Shown here piece after piece: positions 1 through 8,011 of a DNA stretch of 64,000 nucleotides. Positions within the stretch are counted from its first letter, which is position 1. Every line of letters begins with the position of its first letter. The notes under the pieces were generated by a model, which saw only the letters and a list, made by a program, of their open reading frames with translations, did not search any database and was not told the origin of the DNA. The position numbers and the translations under genes are program-made. Source of the stretch: Rhodospirillaceae bacterium (GTDB lineage: Bacteria > Pseudomonadota > Alphaproteobacteria > CACIAM-22H2); NCBI GenBank assembly GCA_022843945.1, contig JALHMR010000006.1, positions 1-64,000 on the forward strand, given 5' to 3'.

Positions 1-297
1 CGGCCGGGTACGCCCGCGTCGCGCATGAAGCCGGTGGCACAAGCGGTCGTGCAGGCGCGGGCCGCCGCCTTGCGGACGGCAGGCGCGGCGGCGCAACGGC
101 GCTTCCTCGCCCGCCAGGTCGGCCGCCTCGCCTCGGTGCTGGTCGAGCGCAGCGGGCGGCGCGGGCACACGGAGAACTTTGCCGCCGTGCGGCTCGACCG
201 GCCGGCCGTGCCGGGCACGCTGGTGGCGACGCGGATCACCGGCATCGACGGCGACACGGCGCTGGGCTCTGTCATTGCCACGGAGCAGGCGGCGTGA
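1..297 (+). CDS. mtaB: tRNA t6A37 methylthiotransferase MtaB, C-terminal end (partial)
   Basis: The frame is open from the window edge, so this is the 3' end of a gene that starts upstream. The visible 98 residues begin with RPGTPASRM, the linker that follows the radical-SAM barrel in MtaB/MiaB enzymes. A helical stretch and a small TRAM-like beta domain follow, containing RGHTENFAAVRL. MtaB is a radical-SAM enzyme that adds a methylthio group to N6-threonylcarbamoyladenosine at position 37 of ANN-decoding tRNAs. The radical-SAM cysteines lie outside the window. The stop codon overlaps the ftsY start by 4 bp, so the two are co-transcribed, and mtaB before ftsY is a common alphaproteobacterial order. 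MiaB is the other possibility, but the tail and the neighbour favour MtaB. Confidence 0.8.
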   Translation, partial: RPGTPASRMKPVAQAVVQARAAALRTAGAAAQRRFLARQVGRLASVLVERSGRRGHTENFAAVRLDRPAVPGTLVATRITGIDGDTALGSVIATEQAA

Positions 298-1217
298 GCT
301 GGTTCAAAAAACTCAAGGACGGATTGAGCAAGTCGTCCGGGCGGCTGGTCGACGGCATCGCGCGCGCCCTGGGCTCGGGCAAGCTCGACGCCGCGACCAT
401 CCAGGAGATCGAGGACGCGCTGATCGGCGCCGATCTCGGGCCGGCGGTGGCCGCCCGGCTGGCCGGCGGGCTGAAGCAGAAGAAATTTCCAGACGGCGTA
501 TCCGGTGACGCGGTGCGCGCCGCCCTGGCCGATGACGTGGCGGCGCTGCTGGCACCGGTGGCGAAGTCTTTCGCGCCGGATCCGGCGAAGCAGCCGCATG
601 TCGTGCTGGTGGTCGGCGTCAACGGCAGCGGCAAGACCACGACCATCGGCAAGCTCGCCCACCGGCTGACGCGCGAGAACCCGGCGCTCAAGCTGCTGCT
701 GGTGGCCGGCGACACGTTTCGGGCTGCCGCCGTCAGTCAGCTCAGGATCTGGGGCGAGCGCACCGGGGCCCCGGTGATCGCCGGCGCGGACGGCGCCGAT
801 GCCGCCGGCCTCGCCTTCGACGCGCTGAGCCGGGCGAAGGCCGAGGGCCTCGACCTGGTGCTCATCGACACCGCCGGCCGGCTGCACAACAAGGCCGACC
901 TGATGGCCGAGCTCGCCAAGATCGTGCGCGTGCTCAAGCGTCTTGATCCAGGGGCGCCGCACGACGTGCTGCTGGTGCTCGACGCCACCACCGGGCAGAA
1001 CGCCATCGCCCAGGTCGAGACCTTCAAGTCGATGGTCGCGGTCAGCGGCCTGGTGCTCACCAAGCTCGATGGCTCGGCGCGCGGCGGCGTGCTGGTCGCG
1101 CTGTCCGAGAAATTCGGGCTGCCGGTGGTCGCGGTCGGCGTCGGCGAGGGCCAGGAGGATCTGCAGCCCTTCGCCCCGCATGATTTTGCCCGCGGCCTGC
1201 TCGGTCTCGACTCCTAG
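294..1217 (+). CDS. ftsY: Signal recognition particle receptor FtsY
   Basis: FtsY is the membrane-associated GTPase that receives ribosome-nascent chain complexes from SRP (Ffh/4.5S RNA) and hands them to SecYEG. The 307-residue protein has an amphipathic N-terminus (MSWFKKLKDGLSKSSGRL) and a helical N domain to about residue 95, followed by the NG GTPase. It carries the P-loop GVNGSGKTTT at 108-117, DTAGR at 182-186, TKLDG at 256-260 and GVGE at 282-285. The long acidic A domain of E. coli FtsY is missing, as is normal in alphaproteobacteria. Translation starts at a GTG that overlaps the mtaB stop, which suggests translational coupling. No gene follows on the same strand for more than 500 bp, so ftsY ends the operon. 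Confidence 0.97.
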   Translation: MSWFKKLKDGLSKSSGRLVDGIARALGSGKLDAATIQEIEDALIGADLGPAVAARLAGGLKQKKFPDGVSGDAVRAALADDVAALLAPVAKSFAPDPAKQPHVVLVVGVNGSGKTTTIGKLAHRLTRENPALKLLLVAGDTFRAAAVSQLRIWGERTGAPVIAGADGADAAGLAFDALSRAKAEGLDLVLIDTAGRLHNKADLMAELAKIVRVLKRLDPGAPHDVLLVLDATTGQNAIAQVETFKSMVAVSGLVLTKLDGSARGGVLVALSEKFGLPVVAVGVGEGQEDLQPFAPHDFARGLLGLDS

Positions 1218-1223
1218 TTCTCG

Positions 1224-1362
1224 CGCCGCGCGCCGAATTTTTGTCGCCGACCCGGCGCGTGTGCGACTCGACATCCGCCAAACGGCCCGAGTCGTGAAAA
1301 AAATGCGTGACCGTGTCGCGCGCGCGGCCGCGGCCCGCGAAAAAAATTCGGCGCGGCGCGGC
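1224..1362. repeat. Imperfect inverted repeat downstream of ftsY
   Basis: GCGCCGAATTTTTGTCGC, at about 1233-1250, reappears in reverse complement as GCGAAAAAAATTCGGCGC, at about 1338-1355. Each copy sits in runs of CG dinucleotides. The arms are about 90 bp apart, too far for a simple terminator. The T-run after the first copy could still help end ftsY transcription. Confidence 0.45.
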
Positions 1363-1616
1363 CGGTTTTCCGGGGCCCGAGATGGCCGTGACGGGCGCCG
1401 GGACGCGCGACTCTTAGGTCTGGATTCGTAAGACCGCGCGCTGGTAACGGAGGTTAATTTTGCGCGGTTTTCCGCGGTTTTTGGACGCTTCTCGCCAGTC
1501 ACCCCGTCCTCGTCCCTACTAGCGCCGGGAATTGTGCGGGCTCGATTATCAAGACATGGTGGACGGCCCCACGATTAGTGGTGACTACTTGTCAACCCCC
1601 TGTCTATTGATTTTGC

Positions 1617-1646
1617 TTGACAGTTAGGCGGGGCAAATGATGTTCT
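1617..1646 (+). promoter_or_regulatory. Candidate promoter for the micro-ORF transcript
   Basis: A perfect -35 hexamer TTGACA lies at 1617-1622 in the only AT-richer part of the gap. About 18-19 bp downstream is a weak -10 (TGTTCT/GTTCTA). Transcription from here would give a leader of about 125 nt before the ATG at 1780 and end at the hairpin at 1881-1907, a transcript of roughly 260 nt. The -10 is poor, so the exact start is uncertain. Confidence 0.35.
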
Positions 1647-1779
1647 AGTCCTGTTCGGATCGATTTCAGGGAGGGTATTCACATCGTGCGGGATATAGTC
1701 GGCGGCGTTTCTTAGCGTCCCGCTCTCCTCGCGCGCAGCCCTCGACGATCACGGACCATCGGAACCAAGGAGTCACACC

Positions 1780-1827
1780 ATGGCAGCGAAGAAGAAAGCC
1801 AAGAAGAAGGCGAAGAAGAAGATCTAA
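1780..1827 (+). CDS. Lysine/alanine-rich 15-residue micro-protein
   Basis: The ATG is preceded by a strong Shine-Dalgarno (AAGGAG at about 1766-1771, 8 nt upstream). It encodes MAAKKKAKKKAKKKI and ends with TAA. Nine of the 15 residues are lysine, arranged as three KKK triplets separated by single alanines, with no acidic residue. The composition resembles the tails of bacterial histone H1-like proteins, so nucleic-acid or ribosome binding is plausible, but no family can be assigned to so short a chain. It stands alone between a promoter-like region and a strong terminator. The sequence after the stop has no lysine-rich continuation in any frame, so this does not look like a frameshifted longer gene. 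The other possibility is that the transcript is a small RNA and the ORF is incidental. Confidence 0.55.
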   Translation: MAAKKKAKKKAKKKI

Positions 1828-1880
1828 CCGCACTTCGGTGCGTCAGAACTAACAATTCTCTCCTGAGCAACTTTGATGTG

Positions 1881-1913
1881 GCGTTGGACGGTAATCCCGT
1901 CCAACGCTTTTTT
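1881..1913 (+). terminator. Strong intrinsic terminator after the micro-ORF
   Basis: A perfect 11-bp stem, GCGTTGGACGG pairing with CCGTCCAACGC, has a 5-nt loop (TAATC) and is followed by six T residues (1908-1913). The T-tract points to the plus strand and overlaps the stop codon of the convergent membrane-protein gene. Confidence 0.9.
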
Positions 1914-3619
1914 CATGGCGCCCGCGGCAGTTCGTAGAGCACGAGCGCGGGGTAGAGCAGCGGCCAGGCCTTGTCCTCCCAGCGCGCGACGGGGCGCAGG
2001 GTTATCGTCGTCGCCAGTCCGACCGCCGCCACCAGCGCGGCCAGCCGGTCGGGCGGCTCGCTCGCCGGCACCAGCAGAAAGAGGCGCAGGCCGGGCGCCA
2101 GGGCGAGGCGCCGGCGCTGCCGATAATCGGCCAGCGAGCCGTCGGCCTGGCGATCGCGCAGCGTACTCAAGGGCACATAGAGACGCGGGCCCCCGCCGCC
2201 GGCGCGGCGAAAGCTGTTGTAGAGGTGGCTGACCTGGTAGTCCCAGGGGATGAGCACCGCGCCCGCCGGCAGCAGCGCCTCGATCTCGGCCTGCGTCGGC
2301 GCCCAATCCCCCTGCCGGCTGAGATAATACTGCCAGCCCGCGACCCGCCCCGGCTCGCGCAGGCGCGGCGCTTCGCCGATGGCGTGCTGCACGCCGAGCA
2401 GCAGCGCCAGGCCCAGGGCGGGCAGCGCCCACAGCCGGCGCCGCTCGAGGAGCGCCGCCGCCGGCGCGGCGATCAGCCAGCCCGCCCCCAGGCAGAGAAA
2501 CGGCACGAGATAGGCCGAGGTGCGGTCGTACTGGGTGAAGCTCGGCACGGCCACCCCGCAGGCAAAATGGACCAGCGCCAGGATCAACGGGGCGCGGACC
2601 CCGCGCAGCGCCGCCAGCCCCAGCAGGCCGCCCAGGCCCAGCACCAGACCGGCCGGCGTCAAGATCTCGCTCTGCGCCACGAACCACAGCCGGGCGCGCT
2701 CCGGCACCGGCGTTACCGCGGCGCCGATCTCGCCGCCGCTCAGCGCCAGCTTGAGGTAGGCGACGATCCCCTGATCGGCCGAGCCGATATAGTCAGCCTG
2801 CTGCCCCAGCCAGGCCGCCGCCCCCAGCGGCAGCAGCAGCACCAAGGTCCAGAGCACCAGCCCAGCCACCCATTTCAATCGCCGGCCCAGCGGCAGCTGG
2901 TGCGCCGCCAGGATGGTCAGCGCCAGGACGGGCGGCGCGAGCAGCGTGCCGCCGTGATAGGTGAAAATCGTGAGGCTGTAGAGGAGCAGCGTCGCCGCGC
3001 CGGCGCCCCGCACGGCATCCTCGTCCGCGCGGCGCAGGCCGCCCAGCCAGCGCTCGCTCGCCGCGATCATCAGCACCAGCATCAGGATGGCGACGTTGTG
3101 CGGGCCCAGCGCCGAGAACACCCGCAGGAACGAGCTGCCGGCCGCAAAGGCGAAGACCGCGGCCGCGCCAAGCAGCGCCTCGCCGCGCGACCCGTGACGC
3201 CAGCCGATCGCCCAGGCCAGCACCGCCAGCGCCGCGATCGCCAGCGACGAGGCGATGACGCTGATCGTCACCTGCGCCGGCATCGACACGCCGACCGCAA
3301 AGGCCAGCAGCCCGTACCAGGCGAAGGCGCCGAGATCGAGCATGGCGAACGGCACGGCGTAGAGCTGGCGCGCCAGCACATGCAGCGCGCTGCGCTCATC
3401 CGCCTCCAGCGCCGCCCGCCAGCCCTCGCCCGCTTCCTGCCGCGGCAGGAATCGCTCCGCCTCGTGGAAGGCCCGGACCCATTGCGTGAACCAGGCATGG
3501 TCCTGGCGCGGCTCGAGCGAAGCGAACTCGGCGCTGCGCCAGAGCGCCAGCAGCGCCGTGAACCCGACAAGCAGGACGAGCGCGCCGACGGCCGAGCGCG
3601 GCAGGGCGGAAGGTCTCAT
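1913..3619 (-). CDS. Unrecognised polytopic membrane protein (568 aa)
   Basis: I do not recognise this protein. It begins with a hydrophobic segment (residues about 10-28) followed by a hydrophilic loop of roughly 80 residues that includes EPRQDHAWFTQW. Some nine to eleven further hydrophobic segments run to about residue 430. The last 130 residues are soluble and arginine-rich. One N-terminal membrane anchor, a large first periplasmic loop, many membrane spans and a soluble C-terminus is the general plan of GT-C glycosyltransferases, but the diagnostic acidic pair in the first loop is not clear. That reading is inference only. The gene stands alone, convergent with the micro-ORF and divergent from the DMT transporter at 3800. 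Codon use matches its neighbours. Confidence 0.75.
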   Translation of the reverse strand: MRPSALPRSAVGALVLLVGFTALLALWRSAEFASLEPRQDHAWFTQWVRAFHEAERFLPRQEAGEGWRAALEADERSALHVLARQLYAVPFAMLDLGAFAWYGLLAFAVGVSMPAQVTISVIASSLAIAALAVLAWAIGWRHGSRGEALLGAAAVFAFAAGSSFLRVFSALGPHNVAILMLVLMIAASERWLGGLRRADEDAVRGAGAATLLLYSLTIFTYHGGTLLAPPVLALTILAAHQLPLGRRLKWVAGLVLWTLVLLLPLGAAAWLGQQADYIGSADQGIVAYLKLALSGGEIGAAVTPVPERARLWFVAQSEILTPAGLVLGLGGLLGLAALRGVRAPLILALVHFACGVAVPSFTQYDRTSAYLVPFLCLGAGWLIAAPAAALLERRRLWALPALGLALLLGVQHAIGEAPRLREPGRVAGWQYYLSRQGDWAPTQAEIEALLPAGAVLIPWDYQVSHLYNSFRRAGGGGPRLYVPLSTLRDRQADGSLADYRQRRRLALAPGLRLFLLVPASEPPDRLAALVAAVGLATTITLRPVARWEDKAWPLLYPALVLYELPRAP

Positions 3620-3799
3620 GCCTCGGATCGCATCGTCATGAGGATCGGCGCGGAGCGCGCATCAGGGTTGCGGAGCAAGCGCGTAGATTTGTCACCGCCC
3701 CCCGGCTAAGGTCTAGCGCTTTTCGAGACGCCGCCCGCCCGACCCGCCATCGTTGCACGGCCCGGCACCCACTCCTGTCCGCCCGTTTCCCGCGCCACC

Positions 3800-4660
3800 A
3801 TGAAAATCGATCCGGGCGTCGCCGCCCTCGTCCTGTTCGCCGCCCTGCTCCACGCCAGCTGGAACGCCATCGTCAAATCCGACCGCGACCGCCTGGTCTC
3901 GTTCGGCATCGTCATGATGGCCGGCTGCCTGCTCGCCGTGCCCTTCATTCCCTTCGTCGCCTTCCCCGCCGAGGCGTCGTGGCCCTATCTCGCGGCCTCG
4001 GTGATCGTGCACAATTTCTATTACTACTACCTGCTGCGCGCCTACGCGCATGGCGACCTGAGCCACGTCTATCCCATCGCCCGCGGCCTGGGGCCGCTGC
4101 TGGTGGCGATCTTCTCCGGGCGGCTGGTCGGCGAGTATCTGAGCCTGGCCGAGGCCTGCGGTGTGGGCCTGCTCTCCTTCGGCATCGCCAGCCTCGCCTT
4201 TGGCCACGGCCTGCCGCGCGGCCGGCGCGAATGGCAGGCCGTGTACTACGCCGTCGGCACCGGCGTATTCATCGCCGGCTACACTCTGGCCGACGGGCTG
4301 GGCGTGCGCCACTCCGGCGACGCGCTGGGCTACATCGTCTGGCTCAACCTGCTGGAAGGCCCCTGGGTGCTGGTCCTGGCCTTCTGGCGCCGGGGTGCCG
4401 CCATCTATCCTTACCTGCAGCAGTACTGGTGGCGCGGTGCGGCCGGCGGCTTCATCGCCACGCTGGGCTACGGCATCGCCATCTGGGCGATGAGTGTCGG
4501 GGCGCTGGCCCATGTCGCAGCCCTGCGCGAGACCTCGGTCTTGTTCGCCACGGTGATGGGGGCCGTGCTGCTTCACGAAGGCTTCGGCACGCGGCGCATC
4601 CTGGCCGCGGCGCTGATCGTCGCCGGCCTGCTGCTGATGAACCTGCCGCTGTTCCGCTAG
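3800..4660 (+). CDS. EamA/DMT-family inner-membrane transporter
   Basis: This 286-residue protein has about ten hydrophobic segments in two halves of five, the duplicated EamA architecture of the drug/metabolite transporter superfamily. Typical features are a short N-terminus (residues 1-10) leading into LHASWNAIVK and an end of repeated small hydrophobic residues (VAGLLLMNLPLFR). DMT proteins usually export amino acids, nucleosides or other metabolites; nothing here fixes the substrate. It is a single gene, about 180 bp from the divergent membrane-protein gene and 99 bp before the antiporter gene on the same strand. Confidence 0.88.
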   Translation: MKIDPGVAALVLFAALLHASWNAIVKSDRDRLVSFGIVMMAGCLLAVPFIPFVAFPAEASWPYLAASVIVHNFYYYYLLRAYAHGDLSHVYPIARGLGPLLVAIFSGRLVGEYLSLAEACGVGLLSFGIASLAFGHGLPRGRREWQAVYYAVGTGVFIAGYTLADGLGVRHSGDALGYIVWLNLLEGPWVLVLAFWRRGAAIYPYLQQYWWRGAAGGFIATLGYGIAIWAMSVGALAHVAALRETSVLFATVMGAVLLHEGFGTRRILAAALIVAGLLLMNLPLFR

Positions 4661-4759
4661 AAGCCGCGTTTCGCGGTCGTAATAACCGGCACCTCTCGGT
4701 AATCCACGCTTTCGCCGGTGGAACCGCGCCGGGCATACTGACGTCCGGAAGGAATCAGC

Positions 4760-6448
4760 ATGCCGCATGAAGTCGGCCTTATCGCCTTGATCGCCGCCGG
4801 GCTCGGCCTGGCGATGGTCTTCGGCTTCCTGGCGACCAAGCTCAGGATTCCGGCGCTGGTCGGCTACCTGCTGGCCGGCGTCGTCATCGGCCCGGCCACG
4901 CCGGGCTTCGTCGCCGATGCCGGTCTCGCACAACAGCTCGCCGAGATCGGCGTCATGCTGCTGATGTTCGGCGTGGGCATGCATTTCTCGATCGACGACC
5001 TGCTCGCCGTGCGGCGTATCGCCGTGCCCGGCGCCGTCGCGCAGATTGCCGTAGCCACGGCGCTGGCCGCCGCGGTCGCCCTGTCGTGGGGCTGGAGCCT
5101 GGGGGCGGGCCTGGTCTTCGGCCTGGCCCTGTCGGTCGCCAGCACGGTGGTGCTGCTGCGTGCCCTGGAGGAGCGTGGCCTGCTGGATACGGTCAACGGC
5201 CGCATCGCCGTCGGCTGGCTGGTGGTCGAGGACCTCGCCATGGTCCTGGCGCTGGTGCTGCTGCCGCCGCTGGCCGGCTGGCTCGGCGGCAAGACGCCCG
5301 CGGCGAGCGACGGCAATCTTCTGCTCACGCTGGGCATCACCCTCGGCAAGGTCGCGGCCTTCGTCGCCCTGATGCTGATCGTCGGCAAGCGCTTCTTCCC
5401 CTGGCTACTGGCCCAGGTGGCGCGCACCGGCTCGCGCGAGCTCTTCACCCTGTGCGTGATCGCCGCCGCGGTGAGCATCGCCTTCGGCTCAGCCGAGCTG
5501 TTCGGCGTGTCCTTCGCGCTCGGCGCCTTCTTCGCCGGCGTGGTGCTGGCGGGCTCCGACCTCAGCCATCGCGCCGCCGAGGAGACGCTGCCCTTGCGCG
5601 ACGCCTTCGCCGTGCTGTTCTTCGTCTCGGTCGGCATGCTCTTCGACCCGGCGATCGTGCTGCGCGCGCCGTTCCAGGTCCTGGCGGTGGTCGGCATCAT
5701 CGTCATCGGCAAGTCGCTCGCCGCCTTCGCCATCGTGCTGGCCTTCCGCTACCCGCTCAACACCGCGCTCACCGTCTCCGCCAGCCTCGCCCAGATCGGC
5801 GAGTTCTCCTTCATCCTGGCCGGGCTCGGCGTGGCGCTCGGTCTGCTGCCGGTGGAGGGCCAGAACCTGGTCCTGGCCGGCGCGCTGCTCTCGATCGCGC
5901 TCAACCCGCTGGTCTTCCGCGCCATCGAGCCGGCCCAGGCCTGGGCCCGTCGCCGCTCGAAACTGGCGCAGATCGTCGAACGCAGCGACGATCCGCTGGC
6001 CGAGCTGCCGACCACCGTCGACGAGGCCCGGCTGAACGGCCATGTCGTGCTGGTCGGCTACGGCCGCGTCGGCCGGCGCATCGGCGAGGCGCTGGCCGAG
6101 AAAGGTGTGGCCGTCGTGGTGGTCGAGGAGAACCGTGAGATCGTCGAGGCCTTGCGTGCGGCCAGTATCCCGGCCGTCTCCGGCGACGCCGCCGAGCCGG
6201 CGGTGCTGATCCAGGCCCATATCGCGCGCGCCGGCATGCTCGTCATGGCCGTGCCCGAGGCCTTCCGCGCCCAGCGCATGGCGGCGATCGCGCGCCAGCT
6301 CAATGCGAAGATCGAGACCGTGGCGCGCAGCCACAATGACGACGAGACGGCGTTGCTCGAAGGCGACGGCATCGGCAAGGTCTTCATGGGCGAGCACGAG
6401 CTGGCGCTCGGCATGACCCGCCACATCCTGGCGCGGGCCGGGCGCTAG
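4760..6448 (+). CDS. ybaL: YbaL-type monovalent cation:proton antiporter (CPA2) with TrkA-N domain
   Basis: The 562-residue protein has an N-terminal Na/H-exchanger domain of about 12-13 membrane segments (residues 5-385) and, after a charged linker, a cytoplasmic TrkA-N (RCK) nucleotide-binding domain from about 428 to the end. The Rossmann motif GYGRVGRR is at 433-440. The N-terminal sequence (HEVGLIALIAAGLGLAMVFG, then LRIPALVGYLLAGVVIGP) is typical of the YbaL branch of the KefB/KefC family. By family it exchanges K+ or Na+ for protons, with the TrkA-N domain binding NAD(H) or a related ligand. KefC-specific glutathione regulation cannot be judged from sequence. The gene is monocistronic and is followed by a palindromic repeat. 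Confidence 0.88.
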   Translation: MPHEVGLIALIAAGLGLAMVFGFLATKLRIPALVGYLLAGVVIGPATPGFVADAGLAQQLAEIGVMLLMFGVGMHFSIDDLLAVRRIAVPGAVAQIAVATALAAAVALSWGWSLGAGLVFGLALSVASTVVLLRALEERGLLDTVNGRIAVGWLVVEDLAMVLALVLLPPLAGWLGGKTPAASDGNLLLTLGITLGKVAAFVALMLIVGKRFFPWLLAQVARTGSRELFTLCVIAAAVSIAFGSAELFGVSFALGAFFAGVVLAGSDLSHRAAEETLPLRDAFAVLFFVSVGMLFDPAIVLRAPFQVLAVVGIIVIGKSLAAFAIVLAFRYPLNTALTVSASLAQIGEFSFILAGLGVALGLLPVEGQNLVLAGALLSIALNPLVFRAIEPAQAWARRRSKLAQIVERSDDPLAELPTTVDEARLNGHVVLVGYGRVGRRIGEALAEKGVAVVVVEENREIVEALRAASIPAVSGDAAEPAVLIQAHIARAGMLVMAVPEAFRAQRMAAIARQLNAKIETVARSHNDDETALLEGDGIGKVFMGEHELALGMTRHILARAGR

Positions 6449-6460
6449 CGGACCGGGCCG

Positions 6461-6640
6461 CTAGAGCGCTTTTCGAATCACTCCCATTCCGTCACGGCCG
6501 GCCTCCGTGCCGGCCATCTACGGCATTGAGTCCGGAAAGCACGGACGTGGATGCCCGGCCCTTCTGGTGCCCGTGCGACTGCGCACGGGCAGAAGACTGG
6601 CCCGGGCATGACGCTATTTGATCGGAATCAGCGCTAGAGC
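6461..6640. repeat. Extragenic palindromic (REP/MITE-like) repeat between ybaL and modC
   Basis: The element is bounded by imperfect inverted ends: CTAGAGCGCTTTTCGAATCA at 6461-6480 and its partner ATCGGAATCAGCGCTAGAG near 6621-6639. Inside are two further inverted blocks (GTCACGGCCGG... against ...CCGGGCATGAC) and a hairpin GCCCGTGCG/CGCACGGGC. This layout matches dispersed palindromic elements common between genes in alphaproteobacteria. It has no coding capacity. The right end supplies the stop codon of modC. Confidence 0.75.
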
Positions 6641-7308
6641 CGGCCCATGATCTTGGCGGTCGGGCCGGCGGCCGCGATCTTCCCTTCGGACAGCACGACC
6701 ACCATCGTCGCCAGGCGGCTCACTTCCGCGACCGAGTGGCTGACATAGACGATGGGAATCTTCGTCACGTCACGCAGGCGTTCGATATAGGGCAGGATCT
6801 CCTGCTTGCGCGCCTCGTCGAGCGAGGCCAGCGGCTCGTCCAGCAGCAGCAGGCGCGGGCTGGCAAGCAGGGCGCGGCCGATGGCGACACGCTGCTTCTC
6901 GCCGCCCGACAGCGCGCCGGGACGGCGGTCGAGCAGCGCCGCGATCCCGAGCAGCTCCACCACCTGATCGAGCGTCGCGTAGCGGCGGTCACGTGGCGCG
7001 AACCACTCGCCGTAGCGCAGGTTCTGGCGCACCGAGAGATGCGGGAACAGGCGCCCCTCCTGGAAGACGTAGCCGACCCGACGCCGGTGCTTGGGCACGA
7101 AGATCCCCGCGGCGGTATCGACCAGCGTCTCGCCATCGACCAGCACCCGGCCGTGATCGGGCCGGATGAGACCGGCGACGACGTTGACCAGCGACGTCTT
7201 GCCGGCCCCCGAGCGCCCGAACAGCGCCGTCAGGTGGCCCTCGCTCGCGAAGCGGGCTTCAAGCGAGAAATCGCCGAGACGGTGACGGACATCGATATCC
7301 AGGCCCAT
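6634..7308 (-). CDS. modC: Molybdate ABC transporter ATPase ModC, short form without TOBE domain
   Basis: ModC powers high-affinity molybdate import with ModA and ModB. The 224-residue protein has Walker A GRSGAGKT at 31-38, the ABC signature LSGGE at 133-137, Walker B LLLLDEP at 153-159 and the switch His at 191. The chain ends right after the ABC domain (TAKIMGRL). Family members normally run to about 350 residues with a C-terminal TOBE/Mop domain that binds oxyanion, and that domain is absent here. The TAG stop lies inside the terminal GCGCTAGAGC of the adjacent palindromic repeat, so the tail may have been lost to the repeat. The start codon overlaps the modB stop (TGATG). The gene is the last of modABC. 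Confidence 0.9.
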   Translation of the reverse strand: MGLDIDVRHRLGDFSLEARFASEGHLTALFGRSGAGKTSLVNVVAGLIRPDHGRVLVDGETLVDTAAGIFVPKHRRRVGYVFQEGRLFPHLSVRQNLRYGEWFAPRDRRYATLDQVVELLGIAALLDRRPGALSGGEKQRVAIGRALLASPRLLLLDEPLASLDEARKQEILPYIERLRDVTKIPIVYVSHSVAEVSRLATMVVVLSEGKIAAAGPTAKIMGRL

Positions 7309-8003
7309 CAGTCCGTCAGCCTCCGCCCGATGCGCCGCGCCAGCAGCTCCGAGGCGAGCAGGGCGGCCATCGAGACCACGACCGAGATCAGGGTCAGGCG
7401 CAGGGCGCCGGCATCGCCGCCCGGCACCTGAGTGAGACTGTAGATTGCCGAGGGCAGGGTCTGCGTCTGGCCGGGGATGTTGGAGACGAAGGTGATGGTG
7501 GCGCCGAACTCGCCCATCGCCTTGGCGAAGGACAGGATCATGCCGGCGAGGATGCCGGGCAGGATCAGCGGCAGGGTGACGGTGACGAAGACCCAGACCG
7601 GCGACGCGCCGAGCGTGCCCGCCGCATCCTCCAGCCGGCGATCGACGCCCTCGATCGCCAGGCGGATGGCGCGCACCAGCAGCGGAAAGCCCATGACGCC
7701 GCAGGCCAGCGCCGCCCCCGTCCAGTTGAAGGCGAAGACGATGCCGAAGCTCTGCTCGAGGAAGGCGCCGATCGGCCCGCGCCGGCCGAAGAGCAGGAGT
7801 AGGACATAGCCGGTGACCACCGGCGGCAGGATCAGCGGCAGATGGACGAGGCCGTTGAGCAGCGCGTGGCCCCAGAAGCGGCCGCGGGCCAGGACGAAAG
7901 CGATGACGATGCCGAACGGCAGGCTGACCAGCGTCGCCCAGAAGGCAACGCGCAGGCTGAGGCGAACAGCCGTCCACTCTTCGGGGGAGAGCGCGTCGAA
8001 CAC
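7308..8003 (-). CDS. modB: Molybdate ABC transporter permease ModB
   Basis: This 231-residue inner-membrane protein has five to six hydrophobic segments and the binding-protein-dependent permease loop ([20 protein letters not shown]), in which the EAA-x3-G motif docks to ModC. It starts with GTG (DALSPEEW follows) 8 bp after the modA stop, and its stop overlaps the modC start by one base. This is a tight modABC operon. Length and topology are normal for ModB. Confidence 0.95.
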   Translation of the reverse strand: MFDALSPEEWTAVRLSLRVAFWATLVSLPFGIVIAFVLARGRFWGHALLNGLVHLPLILPPVVTGYVLLLLFGRRGPIGAFLEQSFGIVFAFNWTGAALACGVMGFPLLVRAIRLAIEGVDRRLEDAAGTLGASPVWVFVTVTLPLILPGILAGMILSFAKAMGEFGATITFVSNIPGQTQTLPSAIYSLTQVPGGDAGALRLTLISVVVSMAALLASELLARRIGRRLTD

Positions 8004-8011
8004 GGCAGGCG

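Larger units (their letters stand above)
1218..1779. other. Long intergenic region between ftsY and the lysine-rich micro-ORF
   Basis: This 562-bp gap has no convincing protein gene. The first 200 bp are very GC-rich with isolated runs of A or T and include an inverted repeat. From about 1560 the base composition drops and promoter-like sequence appears. The last 100 bp form the leader of the micro-ORF at 1780. Frames that run through the first half are continuations of other ftsY frames and have no ribosome-binding site. Confidence 0.6.

Noticed and set aside
1686-1715. GTG micro-frame of nine codons (RDIVGGVS) with AGGGAGGG upstream in the leader of the lysine-rich ORF
   Set aside because: The SD is 10 nt away, the start is GTG and the product has no recognisable features. 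It might be a leader peptide, but the evidence is too weak to list.
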